Made by a program: the position numbers and the translations under genes
Shown: piece by piece, positions 14,839 through 20,340 of the stretch
How positions within the stretch are numbered: position 1 is the stretch's first letter
Layout: every line of letters starts with the position of its first letter
The notes under the pieces: model-generated
What the model saw: only the letters and a program-made list of their open reading frames with translations
Told to the model about the DNA's origin: nothing
Database searches by the model: none
NCBI GenBank assembly: GCA_003225515.1
Contig: QIAK01000073.1
Span: forward strand, 1-20,340
Source: Acidobacteriota bacterium
Lineage (GTDB): Bacteria; Acidobacteriota; Terriglobia; Terriglobales; Acidobacteriaceae
DNA: 20,340 nucleotides
Direction: 5' to 3'

Positions 14839-15324
14839 ATGGATGCGACGAACGCCCAGCTGACCTCGTGCCCGCACTGCTCCGCGCAAATGCCCGAGAC
14901 GGCCGCATTTTGCCCGAATTGTGGCCGTCCGATGAAACTTGAGAAGGCGGCGCGCGCGGAGGGCAAGGTCGGCATTTTTCCTGAAAATATTGCTGGAGCG
15001 GTCGCCTACCTGACGTTCATTCCCGCGATCGTTTTCCTGGTACTCGAGCCCTACAAGAACAATCGCTTTGTGCGCTTCCATGCCGTTCAATGCCTTCTGC
15101 TGTGGGGCGCGGCTATTGTGTTCGCTATCGCACTCAAACTCGCCAGCGTTGTTCTACTTATCATCCCGGTGCTCGGACGGCTGCTGGTCTTGCTGGTGTC
15201 AATGGTGGTCGCGCTGGCAGCATTCGTAATCTGGCTGGTTCTGGTCATCAAGGCTTTTCAAGGCGTTATGTTCAGGCTCCCGCTGCTAGGCGATGTTGCC
15301 GCTCCCCAGGCTGAAGATCCCTGA
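14839..15324 (+). CDS. Zinc-ribbon plus Tic20-like (DUF4870) membrane protein
   Basis: A 161-residue protein with an N-terminal zinc ribbon (C11, C14, C25, C28 in SCPHC and FCPNCG) followed by a Tic20-like/DUF4870 domain. The diagnostic segment FLVLEPYKNNRFVRFHAVQC lies between hydrophobic helices, and about three or four membrane segments are visible. Proteins of this family are inner-membrane proteins of unknown role. I chose the ATG at 14839, just before the zinc ribbon. In-frame ATG 14827 and TTG 14803 add residues without support, and none has a good ribosome-binding site. It is followed by a closely related gene 125 nt downstream, and the two look like a tandem duplication. Confidence 0.75.
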   Translation: MDATNAQLTSCPHCSAQMPETAAFCPNCGRPMKLEKAARAEGKVGIFPENIAGAVAYLTFIPAIVFLVLEPYKNNRFVRFHAVQCLLLWGAAIVFAIALKLASVVLLIIPVLGRLLVLLVSMVVALAAFVIWLVLVIKAFQGVMFRLPLLGDVAAPQAEDP

Positions 15325-15449
15325 TTTTTTTCAATTCTGGATTGCTTTACATGGAGCTTTTTGATAACGTGCCGCTGGTTCGGTTGGCGGCGGTCTCGCG
15401 CAAGGTGCAGAGCCGCATCCCTCAGTCCAAACGATTCGAGGAGGAAACC

Positions 15450-15896
15450 ATGGCTTTTTGCAGTGTTTGCGGCGCTCAGATCGCGGATGGCACTACCACG
15501 TGTGCAGTCTGCGCGGGCAGAGTCGCAACCGCGCCCCCTACGACCACCACCGCTTCTGCCGGCGGTATGAGCGACAACGTTGCAGGAATGCTGGCCTATG
15601 TCACCATCATCCCGGCAATCATTTTTCTGGTGGTTGAGCCCTATAACAAGAACCGTTTTATCCGCTTCCATGCATGGCAGTGCCTGTTTTTCGCGGCAGC
15701 CCTGTTTGTGCTCCATATTGGCCTGTCGATCTTCACATTTGTACCGATGATGGCGTTGATCACCTTTCCTCTTCACCTTCTTGTCAGCCTGGGCGGATTC
15801 ATCCTCTGGATTGTCGTGCTGATGAAGGCGAATCAGGGGCAGATGTACAAACTGCCGGTGATCGGCGACTTGGCCGAAAAGCAAGCGAACGCATAA
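15450..15896 (+). CDS. Second zinc-ribbon plus Tic20-like (DUF4870) membrane protein
   Basis: A 148-residue paralogue of the preceding gene. The zinc ribbon is compact (C4, C7, C18, C21 in FCSVCG and TCAVCAG) and joined by a Thr/Ala/Pro linker to the DUF4870 domain. Matching blocks are NVAGMLAYVTIIPAIIFLVV against NIAGAVAYLTFIPAIVFLVL, and EPYNKNRFIRFHAWQC against EPYKNNRFVRFHAVQC. It ends MYKLPVIGDLAEKQANA, equivalent to the MFRLPLLGDVAAPQ end of its neighbour. The start is fixed by a strong GAGGAGGAAACC before the ATG at 15450. An intrinsic terminator follows the stop. The function is unknown. Confidence 0.88.
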   Translation: MAFCSVCGAQIADGTTTCAVCAGRVATAPPTTTTASAGGMSDNVAGMLAYVTIIPAIIFLVVEPYNKNRFIRFHAWQCLFFAAALFVLHIGLSIFTFVPMMALITFPLHLLVSLGGFILWIVVLMKANQGQMYKLPVIGDLAEKQANA

Positions 15897-15903
15897 GGGT
15901 TAG

Positions 15904-15923
15904 CCCGCTATGCGGGACTTTTT
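15904..15923 (+). terminator. Intrinsic terminator after the second Tic20-like gene
   Basis: CCCGC-TAT-GCGGG (15904-15916) followed by ACTTTTT, beginning 8 nt after the stop codon at 15896. Confidence 0.75.
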
Positions 15924-15928
15924 CAGGC

Positions 15929-15967
15929 CGGCGAGTTCGTTTTCGACGCTGACAAACGAACTCGCCG
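15929..15967. repeat. Perfect 14-bp inverted repeat
   Basis: CGGCGAGTTCGTTT (15929-15942) and AAACGAACTCGCCG (15954-15967) are separated by an 11-nt loop. No T-tract follows on the plus strand. It may be a secondary or bidirectional transcription barrier, a processing hairpin or a palindromic repeat unit. Confidence 0.65.
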
Positions 15968-16066
15968 AGCCTCAATGGGCGCCCTCGCTTCCACTTCGAA
16001 AGTATCCGCGCTTGACTTTCTTCCTGTAAGCTGTCAATCCTATTAGCTTTTACCCGCGTCGCAATC

Positions 16067-16088
16067 CCACGTCGTCTGCGTGGTTTTT
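16067..16088 (+). promoter_or_regulatory. Terminator-like hairpin in the leader of the DHH gene
   Basis: CCACG (16067-16071), a 7-nt loop, CGTGG (16079-16083), then TTTTT (16084-16088). It lies about 37 nt before the preferred start of the DHH gene. It could end readthrough from upstream or act as an attenuator. The stem is short. Confidence 0.4.
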
Positions 16089-16124
16089 AGCTTGCGGGAC
16101 TCTGTTGGGCGATTGGGGAATTCA

Positions 16125-17099
16125 TTGCGAGTACGGGTCTTCTATCACGACAAATGTTTTGACGGGGCATCCTCGGCTGCGCTGTTTTCCCGTTTTTACC
16201 GCGAGCGCATTCGAGAAGATGCCGACTTCGTCTTCACCGGCCTGGTGCACCGCGCAGGCGCCCTGTTCAACGAAAAGGAATTTGACGGCGACGAAAACGC
16301 CATTGTCGATTTCAAATATTCCAGTTCGCCCAATATTACGTGGTGGTTCGATCATCACGAGAGCGCGTTCCTATCTCCTGCCGATGCCGAACACTTTGAG
16401 CAAGACCAGAGCAATCGCAAGTTCTACGATCCCGATTTCAAGTCCTGCACCAGTTTCATCGCCATGATCGCTCAGCAGCGCTTTGGATTCGATCCTGCGC
16501 CGGTCGCAGACCTGGTGCATTGGACCGACATCATTGATGGCGCCCTCTATCCCGACGCTAAGACCGCCGTGGAGATGGAAGCTCCCGCCATGAAGCTCAC
16601 CATGGTGATCGAATCGGCGCCCGATCACGGCTTCGTCCCTAATTTGATTCCGTTATTGGCGACGAAATCGCTGGCCGAAATTCTGGAAGCTCCTTTCGTT
16701 GCCCCACTGCTGCCGCCTCTTCTGAAGCGCCATGAACTTTCCATCGGAATCCTGGAGAAGCTCACCGAGTGCAAAGATGGGACAATCTTTTTCGACGTTT
16801 CCGATCACGACCTTGAGGGCTACAACAAGTTCGTCCCCTACTACCTGCATCCCGAATCGGTCTATAGCGTCGGGCTGAGCAAGAGCAGTTTTCGGGTGAA
16901 GGTCTCGGTGGGATCGAATCCTTGGGCGCCGCAGGAGCCGGAAGTGAACCTGGCCCGCATCTGCGAGCGTTATGGCGGAGGCGGCCACGCGCGCGTAGGC
17001 GCGATCTCATTCAACGTGAACCAGCACGCGGCAGCGATTAAAGCCTCGCAGGAAATCGTTGCCGAACTCCGCACCGCCATCCGGCGGAAAAAAGGCTAA
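16125..17099 (+). CDS. DHH-family phosphoesterase
   Basis: A 324-residue cytoplasmic DHH/DHHA1 phosphoesterase of the group that includes nano-RNases (NrnB-like) and cyclic-dinucleotide phosphodiesterases. Metal motifs are FYHDKCFDGASSAAL (6-20) with H8, D9 and D13, IVDFKY (60-65) with D62, and the namesake WFDHHES (74-80). The C-terminal DHHA1 substrate-binding motif is YGGGGHARVGA, with GGGGH at about 284-288. The substrate (short RNA, pAp, c-di-AMP or pGpG) is not certain. Start choice is difficult: TTG at 16125 has GGGGA five nt upstream and begins right before the conserved strand. GTG at 16080 and TTG at 16092 also lie in frame, but GTG 16080 falls inside a hairpin. Confidence 0.85.
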   Translation: MRVRVFYHDKCFDGASSAALFSRFYRERIREDADFVFTGLVHRAGALFNEKEFDGDENAIVDFKYSSSPNITWWFDHHESAFLSPADAEHFEQDQSNRKFYDPDFKSCTSFIAMIAQQRFGFDPAPVADLVHWTDIIDGALYPDAKTAVEMEAPAMKLTMVIESAPDHGFVPNLIPLLATKSLAEILEAPFVAPLLPPLLKRHELSIGILEKLTECKDGTIFFDVSDHDLEGYNKFVPYYLHPESVYSVGLSKSSFRVKVSVGSNPWAPQEPEVNLARICERYGGGGHARVGAISFNVNQHAAAIKASQEIVAELRTAIRRKKG

Positions 17100-17225
17100 C
17101 GTCAGCCAACAAATTCACCGCCCAAGCGTTCCCAACTGTTAGCTCGGACGCGCCGAGGCATCGCCGCCGAGGCATATGCTCCTTCCATCTCCGTGATACT
17201 CTCACTTGAGCCCTCGCCACGATTC

Positions 17226-17738
17226 ATGCACCAACCCCCAACCAAGTCAGAGGCACATCGCCGCCAGAGACGAGTGCTCCAAGCCGTAGCCGCTTTCGAA
17301 TTCTTCAAGGGCACGTTTGTAGTGTTGATGGGAATGTGCGCCCTTGCCCTGGTTCATAGAGACGTCTGGTTGTACGCGGAAAGTCTGCTCGCGCTCTTGC
17401 ACATCAGTACTGACCGTCGGTCCGCACAGATGTTTCTGGATTTTGCCGACAACGTAACTGACGCGCGCTTGTGGGCGGCAGCCCGCATCGCCTTTGCCTA
17501 CGCGCTGCTGCGCTTCACCGAAGCCTACGGATTGTGGAAAGCGCGGACCTGGGCGGAATGGGTCGCCCTGGTTTCCGGCGCCCTGCTGCTGCCGCTTGAG
17601 ATCCGCGAACTCATGCGCGGCTTGACCATCCTGCGGAGTTCGCTGTTTGTCGGCAATCTGGCCGTGGTTTTGTACATGCTCTACGTCATTCGTGCTAATC
17701 GCCGGGAACGCAGAGCAGCCACAAGCATGCCAAGCTAG
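17226..17738 (+). CDS. DUF2127-family membrane protein
   Basis: A 170-residue integral membrane protein. A basic N-terminus (AHRRQRRVLQAV) precedes a segment EFFKGTFVVLMGMCALAL, typical of DUF2127. Further hydrophobic helices follow at about 90-105, 112-128 and 138-158, with FTEAYGLWKARTWAEW, a family hallmark, between them. The function of DUF2127 is unknown. The ATG at 17226 is preferred; the upstream in-frame GTG at 17193 has no ribosome-binding site. The gene follows the DHH gene by 126 nt on the same strand. Its stop codon is inside the first unit of a 17-bp tandem repeat. Confidence 0.8.
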   Translation: MHQPPTKSEAHRRQRRVLQAVAAFEFFKGTFVVLMGMCALALVHRDVWLYAESLLALLHISTDRRSAQMFLDFADNVTDARLWAAARIAFAYALLRFTEAYGLWKARTWAEWVALVSGALLLPLEIRELMRGLTILRSSLFVGNLAVVLYMLYVIRANRRERRAATSMPS

Positions 17739-17768
17739 AAGCAATTCCGTACTAGAAGCAATTTCGTA
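17735..17768. repeat. Two-unit 17-bp tandem duplication at the DUF2127 stop
   Basis: CTAGAAGCAATTCCGTA is followed immediately by CTAGAAGCAATTTCGTA; the units differ at one base. The first contains the TAG stop of the DUF2127 gene. A recent slippage duplication is the simplest reading. Confidence 0.85.
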
Positions 17769-17876
17769 AACATTCGCCAAGTTCCTGCTTCTGAATCCCA
17801 CGACTCACAAGCTGCACGGCTTAGCGGGTCCCTTATACGTGGGCTCCCTGGCTTCACGCATGCAAATTCCTTCACC

Positions 17877-17906
17877 TTGACAAGGCCCATCTGCCCGAAT
17901 CATTAT
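17877..17906 (+). promoter_or_regulatory. Candidate sigma70 promoter for the secreted hydrolase gene
   Basis: A perfect TTGACA (17877-17882) and CATTAT (17901-17906, 4/6) are separated by 18 nt, 84 nt before the ATG. The remaining intergenic bases (17769-17989) show nothing else I can name. Confidence 0.5.
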
Positions 17907-17989
17907 CTGTTCCTCACCCTAGGGACCCCTGCCCCCGCGGTGCAGGCCCAAGAACCGCCGAGTACGGTCGCAGGCAGAAAGAGTCCCGA

Positions 17990-19024
17990 ATGAAAGCTGT
18001 CCCCACTCGCTCGCTTCTAGTCTTGACCGCGCTTTTGCTCTTCGCACTTGCAACTCTTTCAGCGTTTGCCGACGACACGATCGCGGAAGCCAGCCAGAAT
18101 GCCGCGCTGTTGGGGAGGGTTACCGTGCTTGGCCCGGTGTCGTGCCCAGCGGGCGCGACCCAGGGAGCAGCTTGCACTTCCGTCAGTGTTTCGTGTCCGA
18201 CGCTGCCCAATCTTACTGCAACCTTGAGCGAAGCTTTTCCAGCAGGGATAGGCAAAGGCACCATCATCCTCATCAACGGAGGCGGGGGTACAACCTTTTT
18301 TAACAGCGGCTTTGCCAACACCTATTTCAATGACGGGTTCCGCGTGGTGCAACTTGCCTGGACCAGCGATTGGGAGGATGCTAACGGCGTCGGCCTCAAA
18401 AGTGCGTCCTGCCGGGGCGCGACTCTCTTCCGATATTTGTTCTATACCGTCCAGGGCGCCGACCGTACCTCTGGTTTCTGTGCTCAGGGCACGAGCGGCG
18501 GAGGCGCAGCCATTGCCTATGCGCTCACGCAATACCACTTGTCCGACTATTTCGATTATGTGGTGATCGGCGCCGGTCCTGGCGTGGCTCGAATGGATTA
18601 CGGTTGTGACAAGTCCCTGTACACTGGTCGCGCGCTAAACCTTTGCCCGCTGCTCACCAACGCTCCTTATGCGTTCACTTCCGGAGTCAAGGTGGATACT
18701 TGGGAGAACACGAGCACGTGTGCCGCCCGGCAGCCCTTGCAATCGGATATTGACAAATGGGCGGCGGATTCACTGGTCACGAGCGGCGCGACTTACTTGT
18801 ATCCGAAAACGGCCATGAGCTGGTTTTTCTGCGTCACGCCCCCGGTGAACAACAGCACCGGTGAGGGCAAGTTCCTGATCGATCAGGTGCTCCCGAAAAA
18901 TGCTCCACCCGACGTGAATTGCTACGCCGGCATCTGCAAGGGCGAAAATGTGTGGCAGGACAAAACTGCATTCAACAATACCCATACCGACATGCTCACG
19001 CAGTGTGTCCCCAACCATCAGTGA
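17990..19024 (+). CDS. Secreted Cys-rich alpha/beta-hydrolase-like protein
   Basis: A 344-residue exported protein. A signal peptide covers about residues 1-27, with likely cleavage after AFA. I recognise an alpha/beta-hydrolase layout: an oxyanion-hole-like LINGGGGTT (94-102), a nucleophile elbow GTSGGG with S169 (167-172), and a C-terminal histidine in NTHTDM as a plausible catalytic base. The acid is not assigned. Twelve cysteines are spread along the mature part, an even number consistent with disulfides outside the cytoplasm. The ATG at 17990 has a moderate AGAAAGAG upstream. The substrate is unknown; ester hydrolysis is inferred from the elbow only. A candidate promoter lies upstream, and a second secreted protein gene follows after 176 nt in which I see no feature. 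Confidence 0.75.
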   Translation: MKAVPTRSLLVLTALLLFALATLSAFADDTIAEASQNAALLGRVTVLGPVSCPAGATQGAACTSVSVSCPTLPNLTATLSEAFPAGIGKGTIILINGGGGTTFFNSGFANTYFNDGFRVVQLAWTSDWEDANGVGLKSASCRGATLFRYLFYTVQGADRTSGFCAQGTSGGGAAIAYALTQYHLSDYFDYVVIGAGPGVARMDYGCDKSLYTGRALNLCPLLTNAPYAFTSGVKVDTWENTSTCAARQPLQSDIDKWAADSLVTSGATYLYPKTAMSWFFCVTPPVNNSTGEGKFLIDQVLPKNAPPDVNCYAGICKGENVWQDKTAFNNTHTDMLTQCVPNHQ

Positions 19025-19200
19025 CACTTGCTGAGTTCCCCGGATTGAGGTGGCGCCGTCAGTGGGATCAGAAGAGAATTTCTACTTACCCTCTAGAGCC
19101 CACGCTAGACGGCGGGAATTGGAGTTTAAGGACTCTGGCATCGGACCGATTTCGAGTTCATAATGAGTGCAGGAAGTATTTCGATTCCGGGAGGCGAACG

Positions 19201-19725
19201 ATGCGTCTAGGAAGTTTATTTCTTCTGCTGTTGATTCTGGCTGGAATGAGCGTCGCTCAGGACGCGAATCAGGAAACGAATTTCTCCGCCGGCCCGCAAT
19301 ATCTGATCACCTCGAGCTCGCCGATGTTCCTCCGCTCCATCGCTACGCCAACATTGTCGCTGTCAATGCCACTTCCGGCTCCTAGTTTTCCCGTGCCGGA
19401 AGCAGTTCCCGAACCACCATCTCCATTTGCCGGGCCTGCATCCCAGGCCGACCTCACGCGCATTTTCTGGGGCAAACCCGTGACCGGTGCGCCGGAGACC
19501 AATGAGAATCTGGGCGAAATCGAGATCTCTTCGGCAACGCTTTCTATAACTCTTCCGCCGAGCCTGTTCGAAACCGGCGCGATTGGAATGACCACCGCGC
19601 AGTCATTGCGCGAGCGGGGAGTTGGCGCCCCTCTCGGCGACACTGCCTCGTTTTGGAAGACACATAAGACCCACGCTCCACGCGTCTATACCAACGCCGA
19701 CTTGCAGCGCCTGCACTCCAGCTAA
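19201..19725 (+). CDS. Small secreted protein of unknown function
   Basis: A 174-residue protein that I do not recognise. The signal peptide MRLGSLFLLLLILAGMSVAQ is clear, with cleavage probably after SVAQ or near it. The mature part starts polar, has a Pro-rich middle (LPAPSFPVPEAVPEPPSPF, about 59-77), and ends with a charged tail FWKTHKTHAPRVYTNADL. The VYTNxDL ending resembles, from memory, tails of other acidobacterial exported hypotheticals; I cannot confirm this. There are no cysteines and no catalytic motif. The start is fixed by GGGAGGCGAACG directly before the ATG. It sits between the secreted hydrolase and an RNase gene on the same strand. Confidence 0.75.
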   Translation: MRLGSLFLLLLILAGMSVAQDANQETNFSAGPQYLITSSSPMFLRSIATPTLSLSMPLPAPSFPVPEAVPEPPSPFAGPASQADLTRIFWGKPVTGAPETNENLGEIEISSATLSITLPPSLFETGAIGMTTAQSLRERGVGAPLGDTASFWKTHKTHAPRVYTNADLQRLHSS

Positions 19726-19844
19726 CATTGGCAGAGATCGTCCTAGTTTCACGATTGGGGCGGCAATGAAATCCCGCAATCGTTGCCGCACCAATCTGCC
19801 GCGCGTGGTAGCCTGAATTCATCTCACGTCCGCAAAGGGAGTTC

Positions 19845-20340
19845 ATGCACGACGTCAAGTTCTCTCATCTCGACCTGCAAGCCATCGCGAAAACTGTTAT
19901 GCAGCAGCGCGGCTTTGAGCCGGATTTCCCTCCTCAGGTTCCGCTGCAACTGGCCGAGTTGAGAATTCATCCGCCGCAAATTGCCGCCGGAGGTGACATC
20001 CGCGACCTGCGCAATCTGCTCTGGTCGTCCATCGACAACGATACTTCGCGCGACCTCGACCAGATCGAGGTTGCCGAACGCGCTTCGAATGGCGACGTGA
20101 AAGTGATGGTCGGCATCGCCGACGTCGATGCCTTTGTTCCCAAGGGCACTCCGATCGACCTGCACGCGGCGCGGGAGACGACCACCGTTTACGCCGGCGT
20201 CCGCAACTTTCCTATGCTGCCGGAGGAGCTTTCCACGGGCAAAACGTCGCTGCTTGAAAATCAGGATTGCCTCGCAGTGGTGATTGAATTTGTGGTTGAT
20301 TCCACCGGAATTTTGACCTCGCATACCGTGTACCGCGCCT
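19845..20340 (+). CDS. RNB-domain (RNase II/R family) exoribonuclease, 3' end cut by window edge
   Basis: The first 165 codons of a 3'-5' exoribonuclease. The RNB catalytic entry motif is SSIDNDTSRDLDQIEV (about 62-77), whose aspartates coordinate magnesium in RNase II and R. It is followed by VGIADVDAFVPKGTPID (about 87-103) and the ARETTTVYAG region (107-116), then LPEELSTGKTSLLENQDCLA, all in the usual order. Only about 55 residues precede the RNB domain, so the cold-shock OB domains of classical RNase II/R are absent or reduced. The ATG at 19845 has GGGAG four nt upstream, which supports this as the true start. The C-terminal S1 region, if present, is outside the window. Confidence 0.88.
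   Translation, partial: MHDVKFSHLDLQAIAKTVMQQRGFEPDFPPQVPLQLAELRIHPPQIAAGGDIRDLRNLLWSSIDNDTSRDLDQIEVAERASNGDVKVMVGIADVDAFVPKGTPIDLHAARETTTVYAGVRNFPMLPEELSTGKTSLLENQDCLAVVIEFVVDSTGILTSHTVYRA

Noticed and set aside
16012..16046. TTGACT as a -35 element for the DHH gene
   Set aside because: The base run 17 nt downstream (CAATCC) is not a -10, and the better TATTAG lies 23 nt away, too far for a normal sigma70 promoter.
17152..17175. Direct repeat GCCGAGGCAT, two copies 14 nt apart
   Set aside because: Only two short copies in a GC-rich intergenic stretch, with no symmetry or link to a gene start. It is easily chance.
1..20340. CRISPR array, tRNA/rRNA genes, insertion sequences or prophage genes
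   Set aside because: Scanning by eye I saw no regularly spaced repeats, no cloverleaf-like T-loop/anticodon pattern and no transposase or phage motifs. A covariance search would be needed to exclude a missed tRNA.

Overview
The window looks like a chromosomal stretch from a moderately GC-rich soil-type bacterium, most likely an acidobacterium of the Terriglobia/Koribacter kind. This is an inference, not a search result. It rests on the gene mix (bacillithiol-type deacetylase with an AHRDD motif, fused homocysteine methyltransferase/MTHFR, paired zinc-ribbon Tic20-like membrane proteins, penicillin-acylase homologue, secreted Cys-rich hydrolase) and on small dispersed repeats that I associate with those genomes. 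I saw no phage genes, transposases, CRISPR array, tRNA or rRNA.

Layout. 1-2243 (minus): hpt, then a GAF-GAF-SpoIIE phosphatase that runs off the left edge. 2324-3755 (plus): an UPF0173-type metallo-hydrolase and a class I O-methyltransferase. 3747-5987 (minus): a compact transcription unit with a fluoride riboswitch, crcB, a frameshifted DUF190 gene, a BshB1-like deacetylase, a YceI-like secreted protein and an intrinsic terminator. 6055-9952 (minus): homocysteine methyltransferase/MTHFR, xseB, a degenerate receiver-domain protein and a polyprenyl diphosphate synthase, interrupted by a long inverted-repeat element at 7028-7165. 10140-11547 (plus): an extended -10 promoter and a beta-propeller-like lipoprotein. 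11690-14792: a penicillin-acylase-family protein (minus) divergent from a Fur-family regulator (plus), with a near-perfect palindrome resembling a Fur box between them. 14839-15923 (plus): two related zinc-ribbon/Tic20-like membrane proteins and a terminator. 16067-17738 (plus): a DHH phosphoesterase and a DUF2127 membrane protein. 17877-20340 (plus): a promoter, a secreted alpha/beta-hydrolase-like protein, a small secreted protein of unknown function and the start of an RNB-domain exoribonuclease that runs off the right edge.

How the genes work together. The clearest regulated unit is the fluoride operon. The aptamer's 3' P1 strand can pair either with its own 5' strand (fluoride-bound) or with the crcB Shine-Dalgarno, so the sequence encodes a legible translational ON switch. 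The genes behind crcB follow with 1-nt, 1-nt and 40-nt gaps, so a thiol-metabolism enzyme and a secreted lipocalin-like protein may share its message. The second regulatory hub is the fur/acylase divergent promoter. Most of the rest is housekeeping (purine salvage, methionine/folate, isoprenoid, DNA and RNA turnover) mixed with cell-envelope proteins of unknown role.
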